Positions 1 through 6,495 of a stretch of 10,262 bases of DNA are shown here, piece by piece. Below the pieces are notes generated by a model that saw only the letters and a list, made by a program, of their open reading frames with translations, searched no databases and was not told the DNA's origin. The translations under genes and the position numbers were made by a program. This DNA comes from Candidatus Gastranaerophilales bacterium (GTDB lineage Bacteria; Cyanobacteriota; Vampirovibrionia; Gastranaerophilales; Gastranaerophilaceae), in assembly GCA_944323585.1 (NCBI GenBank), contig CALUTA010000044.1, forward strand, positions 1-10,262. The letters run 5' to 3'. Each line of letters opens with the position of its first letter. The first letter of the stretch is position 1.

Positions 1-1346
1 ATATCATTAATATTTTCGATATATTCCGGTTTTTCTTTGTAATAAGACTTGCGCGAGGCCGTAACTTCTTTAGATCGTTTGTTAAAAAGTTCACGGTCAG
101 TAAAAATTATTGTCTTGAAATCCTCAAGAATCCCGCCGTGAGAAGTTATGCTGTCCGTGAATTCTATTATCTTGAAAACTTCTCTTTCCTTCAGAATTTC
201 TTTAACACGTTCTTTGTAGTCGGTTGCTATCACAATATCATAGCCTGAATTTTCTTTTATAAACTGCGAGATATCATCAAGATTTGCCTCAAAATTTTTG
301 AGAGGAAGAGTATTAAATTCAACAATTTCATCCATTTCATCATCAAGAAAATTGTTAAATCCTATCTTCACAAACCCCGCAAGCTTCTGTATAAAATCTT
401 CGAAAACAACATGGTTTTTATCTTTCAATTCATAATGAAGTCCGAGTTTAAGATTTTCGGCAATCTGATCCTTGTACCCGTCATCAAAACTCTCAAATTT
501 TGAATAAACTTCTGCTGTTTCATCAATTATTACAACATAATCCTTCAGATAATCCAGAACCGTCACCAATTTTGAATTGAAATAACTCTGATAAACATCA
601 ATCCCTTCAAAATACCCTTCTTCCTGCAATTGTTCGGAAAGCTCAGGCGAAAGATTAAAAGTCTTTCTATTTTCATCTGTAAGTATAAACTTGTGAACAG
701 GCAGAATTTCAACCTCTTTAACTTTTTCGATTGATTTTTGGGTTTCGTTGTCAAAGTACCTTAAATCAACGACCTCATCTCCCCAGAGTTCAATCCTGAC
801 AGGCTTTTTGTCCAGCGAATAAACATCTATAATATCGCCTCTGATTGAAAATTCGCCGATATCGCTCACCATGGTTGAACGCTTATAGCCGAATTGGACA
901 AGGGTTTCGCCGATTTTTTTAGTATCAACATCTTCACCGACTTTAATCTTTATCGAATTTTTTTCAAAAAATTCTTCATCAGGAAATTTTTCAAGCATAA
1001 CCTTGACAGGTGCAATAACTATTTCGGGTTTTTCTCTCAGAATTCTGATTTGTTCACCGTATTCGTAACCGTTCGGCGAAATTGTTTCGTACATAGAAAT
1101 ATTTTGAAACGGCAGAATTTCCGCCTTCACGTCAAACGCACGCTGTAAATCGTTCTGATATTTAAGAGCATTTTGTTCTGTTGAAGTTATAAAAAGGACT
1201 TTCTTTTTTGAGATTTTCGCGGTCTGTTTCAGCAAAAACAATCTCAAAATTGTTATCAATCCGGTCGCAACAAAAGAATACCTTGACTTTACAAGATACT
1301 GAAACTGTGAATAATTTTCGTTGTCCAAATTATTTATCGTAAACAC
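1..1346 (-). CDS. mfd: Transcription-repair coupling factor Mfd, N-terminal part (runs off left edge)
   Basis: Mfd is a cytoplasmic ATP-dependent translocase that removes RNA polymerase stalled at DNA damage and recruits UvrA. My translation of the minus strand gives 448 open codons with no stop. They match the UvrB-like N-terminal module: SMYETISPNGYEYGEQ near residue 85, then the hallmark SIRGDIIDVY at about 167-176 followed by PVRIELWGDEVVDLRYFD. The visible end (FNKRSKEVTASRKSYYKEKP) is the linker that precedes the RNA polymerase-interacting domain, so the RNA polymerase-binding and helicase halves lie outside the window. No ATG lies near the N-terminus. The proposed start is GTG at 1346, with an in-frame stop four codons upstream. 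TTG at 1328 is an alternative, and neither has a Shine-Dalgarno sequence. The gene sits 17 bases after the terminator of the murA unit. Family call is very secure; the start is uncertain. Confidence 0.93.
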   Translation of the reverse strand, partial: MFTINNLDNENYSQFQYLVKSRYSFVATGLITILRLFLLKQTAKISKKKVLFITSTEQNALKYQNDLQRAFDVKAEILPFQNISMYETISPNGYEYGEQIRILREKPEIVIAPVKVMLEKFPDEEFFEKNSIKIKVGEDVDTKKIGETLVQFGYKRSTMVSDIGEFSIRGDIIDVYSLDKKPVRIELWGDEVVDLRYFDNETQKSIEKVKEVEILPVHKFILTDENRKTFNLSPELSEQLQEEGYFEGIDVYQSYFNSKLVTVLDYLKDYVVIIDETAEVYSKFESFDDGYKDQIAENLKLGLHYELKDKNHVVFEDFIQKLAGFVKIGFNNFLDDEMDEIVEFNTLPLKNFEANLDDISQFIKENSGYDIVIATDYKERVKEILKEREVFKIIEFTDSITSHGGILEDFKTIIFTDRELFNKRSKEVTASRKSYYKEKPEYIENIND

Positions 1347-1352
1347 TACAAT

Positions 1353-1358
1353 ATTTTA
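1353..1358 (-). promoter_or_regulatory. Possible -10 box just upstream of mfd
   Basis: TAAAAT (minus strand, 1358-1353) is the only -10-like hexamer between the terminator and the mfd GTG. A transcript started from it would begin at or within a few bases of the GTG and so be nearly leaderless. The best -35 (TTGTAA, plus positions 1378-1383) is weak, lies inside the terminator loop and is 19 bases away. This is inference from a short AT-rich string and could be chance. Confidence 0.25.
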
Positions 1359-1362
1359 ACCT

Positions 1363-1392
1363 AAAAAAGCCGGATTTTTACAAACCGGCTTT
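1363..1392 (-). terminator. Intrinsic terminator of the murA transcription unit
   Basis: On the minus strand, AAAGCCGG (1392-1385) and CCGGCTTT (1373-1366) form a perfect 8-bp stem around an 11-base loop. The hairpin continues into a run of six T ending at 1363. It starts on the base after the TAG stop of the 113-residue protein. This is the textbook shape of a Rho-independent terminator. On the plus strand the run after the stem is interrupted, so it works best for leftward transcription. The mfd start is only 17 bases further on. Confidence 0.85.
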
Positions 1393-1734
1393 CTATTTAT
1401 TATCCTTATTCGGGCTTTCGTATTCAATGCCCAGTTCTTTCAGAGTTCTGATAAAGTTTTCCGCACATATTTTCTGTGCTTCCGGAGGCACTATACGCAA
1501 AATTTCAACTGTTCTTGATATAACCGGATCCTTGTCGTACCAGCGATTGTTAGCGTTGGTTTCTTTTGTCATCTGATAGAATTTTTCAATTGTTTCTTTT
1601 GATACTTTTTCTTCTATTTTAGCTAAGAATATTTCAGCCTGAGCTCTCAATTCTTTTTGATAATTTTTCAAAAGCTCAATAACTTCCAAAAGTAGCGGAT
1701 CGTGGTCATACCAACGTTTATAAGTAGGACTCAT
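1393..1734 (-). CDS. Small hypothetical protein with two RWYDxDP repeats
   Basis: I do not recognise this 113-residue protein and assign no function. It has no signal peptide or membrane segment, so it is probably cytoplasmic. It contains an internal duplication: RWYDHDP at residues 7-13 and RWYDKDP at 64-70. Each copy is followed by a predicted amphipathic helix pair of similar spacing (VIELLKN...FLAKIEE and TVEILRI...FIRTLKE). A charged helical stretch joins them, and the C-terminus is short and polar. The ATG lies 17 bases inside the 3' end of murA. A strong GGAGG (plus strand 1744-1748) sits nine bases upstream, within the murA coding sequence. The terminator directly after its stop makes it the last gene of the murA unit. 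The ORF is very probably real, given the good ribosome site, the overlap and the repeat structure. Confidence 0.85.
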   Translation of the reverse strand: MSPTYKRWYDHDPLLLEVIELLKNYQKELRAQAEIFLAKIEEKVSKETIEKFYQMTKETNANNRWYDKDPVISRTVEILRIVPPEAQKICAENFIRTLKELGIEYESPNKDNK

Positions 1735-3037
1735 TATGTATATCCTCCGTTAGGTTCACAGGCAATATGTCGTCTCTTCTTTCTATCTTGCCTCCCAACA
1801 ATCTTATCTTATTTTCAAATTTTTCGTATCCTCTATCTATATGATGTAGATTTTCGATAACTGAATTGCCTTCTGCCATTAAGGCTGCCACAACGAGCGA
1901 TGCCCCTGCTCTGAGGTCGCTTGCGGCAAGTGTTGCACCTGTAAGTTTTTTAACACCTTTAATAATAGCATGATTTCTGTCCTGATGAATATCAGCCCCC
2001 ATACGTCTGAGTTCCGGAACCTGCATAAACCTGTTTTCATAAAGGCTTTCGGTAATAATACCGACACCGTTTGCCGTTGTCAAAAGCGTCATGGCCATTG
2101 ACTGCAAGTCTGTCGGAAATCCCGGATAAGGCTGAGTTATAAAATTAATTGAGTTGAGTCTGTTTTTGCAGCTTACTTCAAGAGAATTCGGCTCGATAAG
2201 TTTGATATTTGCACCCATCTTGAGAAGTTTATCCGTAAAGAACGTCAGGTGTGCCGGAAAAACATCTCTGATAATTGCTTTCCCGCGTGTTGCAATAATA
2301 GCAGTCATAAACGTACCGGCTTCAATTCTGTCAGGAATTGTTGTATATTCTATCGGATGAAGCTGTTCCTGCTTTACTCCGTTTATAACAATTTCGGAAG
2401 TGCCGGCACCATTAACATCAGCACCCATTGCGTTTAAAAAGTTTGCAAGATCAACAATTTCAGGTTCTTGTGCAGCATTCTGAATTCTTGTTGATCCGTC
2501 AGCCAGAACACCTGCAAGCATAAGGTTTTCTGTCGCACCAACTGATGGAATATCAAGATAAATATCTGTTCCTGTCAATTTGGAAGCTTTTGCGTGAACA
2601 TAGCCGTTTTCAATTTTTATTTTAGCCCCCAGAGCTTCAAGGCCTCTGATATGAAAGTCAACACGGCGTTCTCCGATTGCACAACCGCCAGGGAGTGCCA
2701 CGATTGCTTCTTTGCATCTTGAAATCAATGCGCCTAAAACAATAAATGAAGCCCGCATTTTGCTGACCAATTCATACTTGGCAGTTATACTTGTCAAATC
2801 CGTTGCATCAATCACAACTGATTTTTCAGCCTTGTCATATGTTGTTTTTGCCCCGAGCTGGGCAATAACATTTAACATTATTTCAACGTCCGTCAAATCC
2901 GGAACATTATAAATCTTTGTTGCACCTTTCGCCAGAAGCGCTGCAGCCATAAGTTTAAGTACAGAGTTCTTCGCTCCGCCGATTTTTACTTCACCTCTTA
3001 GTGGGGTCCCGCCTTTTATGTAATATTTCTCTGTCAC
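1718..3037 (-). CDS. murA: UDP-N-acetylglucosamine 1-carboxyvinyltransferase MurA
   Basis: MurA transfers enolpyruvate from PEP to UDP-GlcNAc in the cytoplasm, the first committed step of peptidoglycan synthesis and the target of fosfomycin. The 439 residues are slightly longer than the usual 417-430 because of a short polar C-terminal tail. Family signatures are clear. GGAKNS (20-25) carries the substrate-binding Lys23-Asn24 pair. The active-site loop is PGGCAIGERRVD with the catalytic cysteine at about 119, so this is the fosfomycin-type Cys form and not the Asp variant. FPTDLQ carries the conserved Asp. The start is GTG at 3037, the only plausible start before an in-frame stop. It is preceded by GGAGG with a short 4-base spacer. 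The gene heads a two-gene unit with the RWYDxDP protein and is divergent from grpE. Confidence 0.97.
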   Translation of the reverse strand: MTEKYYIKGGTPLRGEVKIGGAKNSVLKLMAAALLAKGATKIYNVPDLTDVEIMLNVIAQLGAKTTYDKAEKSVVIDATDLTSITAKYELVSKMRASFIVLGALISRCKEAIVALPGGCAIGERRVDFHIRGLEALGAKIKIENGYVHAKASKLTGTDIYLDIPSVGATENLMLAGVLADGSTRIQNAAQEPEIVDLANFLNAMGADVNGAGTSEIVINGVKQEQLHPIEYTTIPDRIEAGTFMTAIIATRGKAIIRDVFPAHLTFFTDKLLKMGANIKLIEPNSLEVSCKNRLNSINFITQPYPGFPTDLQSMAMTLLTTANGVGIITESLYENRFMQVPELRRMGADIHQDRNHAIIKGVKKLTGATLAASDLRAGASLVVAALMAEGNSVIENLHHIDRGYEKFENKIRLLGGKIERRDDILPVNLTEDIHNESYL

Positions 3038-3082
3038 TTTTCCTCCGAAAAGATATAAAATATATTAACTGCTACATACATG

Positions 3083-3110
3083 ATAATACAACAATATTTC
3101 CAGATGTAAA
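3083..3110 (-). promoter_or_regulatory. Probable sigma70-type promoter of murA
   Basis: Reading leftward, TTTACA (3110-3105) and TATTAT (3088-3083) are separated by 16 bases. Each differs from the consensus hexamer at one position. Transcription would start near 3076, giving a leader of about 40 bases to the GTG. The -35 lies in one copy of a direct repeat, ATGTAAA at 3104-3110 and 3122-3128. The surrounding sequence is very AT-rich, so confidence is moderate. Confidence 0.5.
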
Positions 3111-3180
3111 TAAGTTAAATAATGTAAAGAAAATATAAAAACTATACTTTTTTCCTGTTCTAATTATTAAAAAATAATAA

Positions 3181-3210
3181 AATTTATCCTTATTATCAAC
3201 TTGATAAATT
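3181..3210. promoter_or_regulatory. Nested inverted repeats upstream of grpE; candidate operator
   Basis: Two inverted repeats share this stretch. The outer one is AATTTATC (3181-3188) with GATAAATT (3203-3210), perfect over 8 bp. The inner one is TTATCAA (3193-3199) with TTGATAA (3201-3207), a perfect 7-bp palindrome around one C. The inner right arm contains the proposed grpE -35 hexamer, so a bound protein could block RNA polymerase. It does not match the CIRCE element of HrcA. The regulator is unknown. AT-rich DNA makes chance palindromes common. Confidence 0.35.
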
Positions 3211-3228
3211 ATAATTAAGTTATACTAT
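3201..3228 (+). promoter_or_regulatory. Probable promoter of the grpE-dnaJ operon
   Basis: TTGATA (3201-3206) is followed after 16 bases by TACTAT (3223-3228). The overlapping TATACT at 3221 is a better -10 but leaves only 14 bases. Transcription would start about ten bases before the AGAGG/AGGG ribosome-binding stretch (3234-3243) that serves the grpE ATG. No heat-shock sigma-32 or CIRCE sequence is evident. Confidence 0.45.
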
Positions 3229-3246
3229 ATTGTAGAGGTAGGGAAA

Positions 3247-3834
3247 ATGACACAAAAACACAATAACAATCCTTTTAAAAAGGATCAAAACGAGGAAACT
3301 ATTAACGAACAAGACTTGGCTCAGGAGAACGAAAATTCTTCTGAAACTTCTGATAAAAAAACAGACTCAGAAGGAAATGATGAACTGTCAGCACTTCAGG
3401 CTAAATATGACGAACTAAATAACCAGTATATAAGACTTGCAGCAGACTTTGACAATTACCGCAAACGTCAGGCGCAGGAAAGAGAAAGCCTTCTTAAATA
3501 CGGCGCTGAAAATGCCTTAAAAAAAATGGTTGAAGTTCTTGATAACTTTGAAAGAGGAGCTAAAGCCCTTGAGAATGTGGATGATTGCGAAAAATGCAAA
3601 GAAAGCTTTAATCTTATCCACAAACAGGTATTCGATACTCTCAGCAAATTAGGACTTGAAACAATCGAGGCTCAAGGACAAATATTTGATCCGAATTTCC
3701 ATGAAGCGGTTATGCAGACTCCGACTTCCGAACATCCGGAACACACGATTATTGCAGAACTGCAAAAAGGTTACAAAATGGGCGACAAAGTTCTAAGACC
3801 CTCGCTCGTTAACGTAGCTACAGCAGAAAATTAA
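3247..3834 (+). CDS. grpE: GrpE, nucleotide exchange factor for DnaK
   Basis: GrpE dimers release ADP from the chaperone DnaK, allowing substrate release in the cytoplasm during heat-shock protein folding. The 195 residues have the usual layout. Residues 1-45 are a low-complexity polar and acidic tail. A long coiled-coil helix follows (about 46-100), including RLAADFDNYRKRQAQERE, the best conserved helical segment. The beta domain signature is at about 147-192, with FDPNFHEAV, then GYKMGDKVLRPSLVNVA, close to the family pattern. An AGAGG/AGGG stretch precedes the ATG by a few bases. An unusual detail is a Cys114-x-x-Cys117 pair near the end of the helical region. It is the first gene of a rightward operon with dnaJ. 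The usual dnaK between them is missing, so dnaK must lie elsewhere. Confidence 0.96.
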   Translation: MTQKHNNNPFKKDQNEETINEQDLAQENENSSETSDKKTDSEGNDELSALQAKYDELNNQYIRLAADFDNYRKRQAQERESLLKYGAENALKKMVEVLDNFERGAKALENVDDCEKCKESFNLIHKQVFDTLSKLGLETIEAQGQIFDPNFHEAVMQTPTSEHPEHTIIAELQKGYKMGDKVLRPSLVNVATAEN

Positions 3835-3864
3835 ATCTAAAATAATAAAAGCACAGGTAAACAA

Positions 3865-3912
3865 ATGCACAGGCGCATTCCAATAAAACAATTATCCGGC
3901 GTCTTGCAATAA
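3865..3912 (+). other. 15-codon ORF in the grpE-dnaJ gap
   Basis: The 97-base gap between grpE and dnaJ holds one short ORF, MHRRIPIKQLSGVLQ. An AGG is spaced seven bases before its ATG, and its TAA stop lies 19 bases before the dnaJ start. Its first codons overlap a small inverted repeat, AATGC (3864-3868) with GCATT (3875-3879). dnaJ itself has only an A-rich leader and no convincing Shine-Dalgarno sequence. A translated upstream ORF could therefore feed ribosomes to dnaJ, but this is inference. A chance ORF of this length is quite possible. Confidence 0.2.
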
Positions 3913-3931
3913 ATAAAAAGAAACAAAAAAA

Positions 3932-5068
3932 ATGGCAAATTACTACGAAATATTGGAAGTATCCCAAACAGCAACAAAAGAAGAAATAAAATCAGCTTTC
4001 AGAAAAAAAGCGAGAACCTTACACCCCGATGTAAACAAAGCACCGGATGCAGAAGAAAAATTCAAAGAACTCGGCAAAGCTTATGAAACACTGATGGACG
4101 ACAACAAGCGTGCCACATACGACCGCTACGGAGAAGACGGACTGAAGAATGCCGGCTTTGACACCGGCGGCCCGTTCGCAGGCGGTTTTGGGGATTTGAA
4201 TGACATATTCAATTCATTCTTTGGCGGATTCGGCGGTTTCGGATTTGGCTCAGGGCCTGACCCGAATGCCCCCAAACGAGGGGATGATCTGAGATATGAT
4301 ATCGAAATTGACTTTAAAGAAGCAGTATTTGGTACTACTAAAGAAATAAAATTCGACCATCTTGAAGTTTGCCCCGAATGCGGAGGAACAGGTGCACAAA
4401 AAGGCACCCAGCCCATAACCTGTCCGACATGTCACGGAACAGGACAGGTGCAGACTGTGACAAGAACACCGCTCGGTGCAATTTCGCAAATTTCAATTTG
4501 CCCCGACTGCAGAGGCACAGGACAGAAAATCGGCACACCGTGCAAGGCCTGCAAAGGTTACGGGAAACTTGAAAAAGAGAAAAAAATTGAAATCAAAATT
4601 CCGGCAGGTGTTGACAATCTTTCAAAAATCAGAGTTTCCGGAGAAGGTGATGCAGGCTCAAACGGAGGCCCCGCCGGAGATTTATACGTAGTTATTCATG
4701 TCAAAGCTTCAAAATACTACAAACGTGACGGTATCAATGTTTATTCAACGGTTGAGATTGACCCGTCGCAGGCAGTATTGGGAGATGAAATCCAAATCGG
4801 AACTCTTGACGGCATAAAGAAAATCAAAATTCCGTCAGGAGCACAGAGCGGAAATACCATAAAAATTAAAGGAGCGGGAGTTCCTGTTATATCAAGACCG
4901 TCGCAAAGAGGCGATCATATTGTTATAATAAACGTCCTGATTCCAACCCAGCCGTCTGAAGAAGAGAAACAACTGTACAAAAAACTTTATGAACTTAAAA
5001 GCGGCAAAAAATTGAACGAAAAACAAAACGAAAATCTTTTGCACAAAGTTAAAGGAGTTTTTAAATAA
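3932..5068 (+). CDS. dnaJ: DnaJ, Hsp40 co-chaperone of DnaK (type I)
   Basis: DnaJ delivers unfolded proteins to DnaK and stimulates its ATPase in the cytoplasm. All type I domains are present in 378 residues, the normal length. The J domain occupies residues 1-70 with the HPD tripeptide at 31-33. The Gly/Phe-rich linker runs about 75-107, with a DIFNSFF motif. Four zinc-binding repeats follow at about 147-210: CPECGGTG, CPTCHGTG, CPDCRGTG and CKACKGYG. The two C-terminal substrate-binding domains continue to about 338, where QRGDHIVIINV is typical, and then a short tail. The start is fixed by the standard N-terminus MANYYEILEV. The A-rich leader lacks a clear Shine-Dalgarno sequence. The stop overlaps the next ATG as TAATG. 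Confidence 0.97.
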   Translation: MANYYEILEVSQTATKEEIKSAFRKKARTLHPDVNKAPDAEEKFKELGKAYETLMDDNKRATYDRYGEDGLKNAGFDTGGPFAGGFGDLNDIFNSFFGGFGGFGFGSGPDPNAPKRGDDLRYDIEIDFKEAVFGTTKEIKFDHLEVCPECGGTGAQKGTQPITCPTCHGTGQVQTVTRTPLGAISQISICPDCRGTGQKIGTPCKACKGYGKLEKEKKIEIKIPAGVDNLSKIRVSGEGDAGSNGGPAGDLYVVIHVKASKYYKRDGINVYSTVEIDPSQAVLGDEIQIGTLDGIKKIKIPSGAQSGNTIKIKGAGVPVISRPSQRGDHIVIINVLIPTQPSEEEKQLYKKLYELKSGKKLNEKQNENLLHKVKGVFK

Positions 5069-6495
5069 TGCGCAAATTTCTGATTGCTCTGATTATATTT
5101 TTAACAACCGCAGGGTATGCTTATGCGGCAAAACTTCCGGATGATGTTAAAAATATAGTTAATCAGTCCTTCCCGAATACAAACTTTCGTTTTGACGGGG
5201 TTATAATTTTGCCTGACAACACAATTTATCTTCCGGTAATTCCGGCACGCATACTCGATCCTGAAACACTTGAAATATCAGAAACAATTCCGAAAAACAA
5301 AAAAATCTCAGAAAAACCGGATGTTATAATTTTCAACAATGATTACGTGCTTTTAAAAGTAACGGATATGCCTGACGGAAGAAAAGGAATCGTAAAACTC
5401 CAAACCCCTCCGCACCAGATTAAATCAGGACTTTTGCCTCAGGATATGCTTGTACCGAGAGGTCTTGTAATCCCCGAAAATATGCAGGGAATTATCGGCA
5501 ACCTTCAGATTACAACAGTCCATGACCCAACGCTGAAAGTGGTTCCGTCTACCGGCAAAAATACAGTTGTTAATTCGCTTTCTCTAATTCCGCAGCTGGC
5601 AAACAAAACAATCTATGCAACAACAAATATGTCAAAAAACATTCAGGTCGTGAATCCCTCAAAACAAACGCCTGAATATGCGCTTTCGCAAGACAATATA
5701 CCGATTTCAGTAAAAGGTTACGACGGCAAATTTCTTCTTGTAACCTCTTACAACAAAAAATCTGTAGACATAATCTCGCTTGCTGATGAACAAATTATCA
5801 AACAAATAGAATTAAAAACCCAGCCTGATGAAATAATTATTGACAGGAAAAACAAAATTGCATACATTGCGGCTCCTTCGGACGCAAGCATTTATGTATT
5901 AAACCTTGACACAATGACGCTGAAAAGACAGTTGAAACTCAACGGAATGTGCGAAAAATTGACATTAAGCGAAGACGGTTCAAAGATTTTTTATGTTGAC
6001 AAAAAATCAAACGAAATCTGGGCAGTAGAATTAGACAACAAATATCTCCTGAAAGAAATCGGACGTTTCCCGAATACTTCAAAAATCGCATATGCCAACG
6101 GGAAAATCTACATCACAAGCCGCACAAAAAACAGACTTGCAATAATTGATTATGCAACGGTCGGGCTTGTCGGCGAAACCGATATTACGGAAAAACCTGT
6201 TGATATGCTTGTATATAAGGGAATGCTGTACATTCTCGGAGCTGTCAGCAACGAAATCTGCGTAATTGACACCGAAACAGACCAGCTGACAGATGTTATT
6301 AAACTCGGTACAAACGGATTTTCAACAAAAATTTTCAGGATAGATAACACAGACCTTGCGATTGTCACAGACACACAGGCAAAAAAATATACGATTGTAG
6401 ACCTTGCAAATAAAAAGGTTATCAAATCAAATTCCGTTGAAATACCGATTAACTCAATCGTAGTCGTAGACAAAGTTAAGAAGATAAACAAATGA
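5068..6495 (+). CDS. Exported YVTN/YncE-like beta-propeller protein
   Basis: The protein begins with a clear Sec signal peptide: positive MRK, a hydrophobic run to about residue 15, and likely signal peptidase I cleavage at AYA-AKL (20/21). It is therefore probably periplasmic or extracytoplasmic. Residues about 160-470 consist of roughly 40-residue beta-rich repeats such as IYVLNLDTMTLKRQLKL, LAIIDYATVGLVGETDI and ICVIDTETDQLTDVIKL. This is the pattern of YVTN/YncE-type propeller blades, usually a binding or scaffold fold with no fixed catalytic site. Residues about 22-155 form a separate region that I do not recognise (FRFDGVIILPDNTIYLPVIP). The ATG overlaps the dnaJ stop, and AAGGAG lies 11 bases upstream, so translation is probably coupled. 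Its ligand and role are unknown. An exported protein here hints at envelope quality control, but that is inference. Confidence 0.85.
   Translation: MRKFLIALIIFLTTAGYAYAAKLPDDVKNIVNQSFPNTNFRFDGVIILPDNTIYLPVIPARILDPETLEISETIPKNKKISEKPDVIIFNNDYVLLKVTDMPDGRKGIVKLQTPPHQIKSGLLPQDMLVPRGLVIPENMQGIIGNLQITTVHDPTLKVVPSTGKNTVVNSLSLIPQLANKTIYATTNMSKNIQVVNPSKQTPEYALSQDNIPISVKGYDGKFLLVTSYNKKSVDIISLADEQIIKQIELKTQPDEIIIDRKNKIAYIAAPSDASIYVLNLDTMTLKRQLKLNGMCEKLTLSEDGSKIFYVDKKSNEIWAVELDNKYLLKEIGRFPNTSKIAYANGKIYITSRTKNRLAIIDYATVGLVGETDITEKPVDMLVYKGMLYILGAVSNEICVIDTETDQLTDVIKLGTNGFSTKIFRIDNTDLAIVTDTQAKKYTIVDLANKKVIKSNSVEIPINSIVVVDKVKKINK

Noticed and set aside
894..1148. Rightward 84-codon ORF
   Set aside because: It is antisense to mfd, rich in Phe and Asn as expected for the complement of Lys/Glu/Ile codons, and lacks a ribosome site.
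3038..3246. Search for a CIRCE (HrcA) operator or sigma-32 promoter upstream of grpE
   Set aside because: No TTAGCACTC-N9-GAGTGCTAA element and no sigma-32-like promoter were seen in the spacer.
3864..3879. AATGC/GCATT hairpin between grpE and dnaJ as a terminator
   Set aside because: The stem is only 5 bp with a 6-base loop, and no T-run follows it.
4126..4572. Several overlapping ORFs on both strands within dnaJ
   Set aside because: They are out-of-frame readings of the Gly/Phe and zinc-finger coding region, which is locally GC-richer and so has fewer stops. The dnaJ frame fully explains the sequence.
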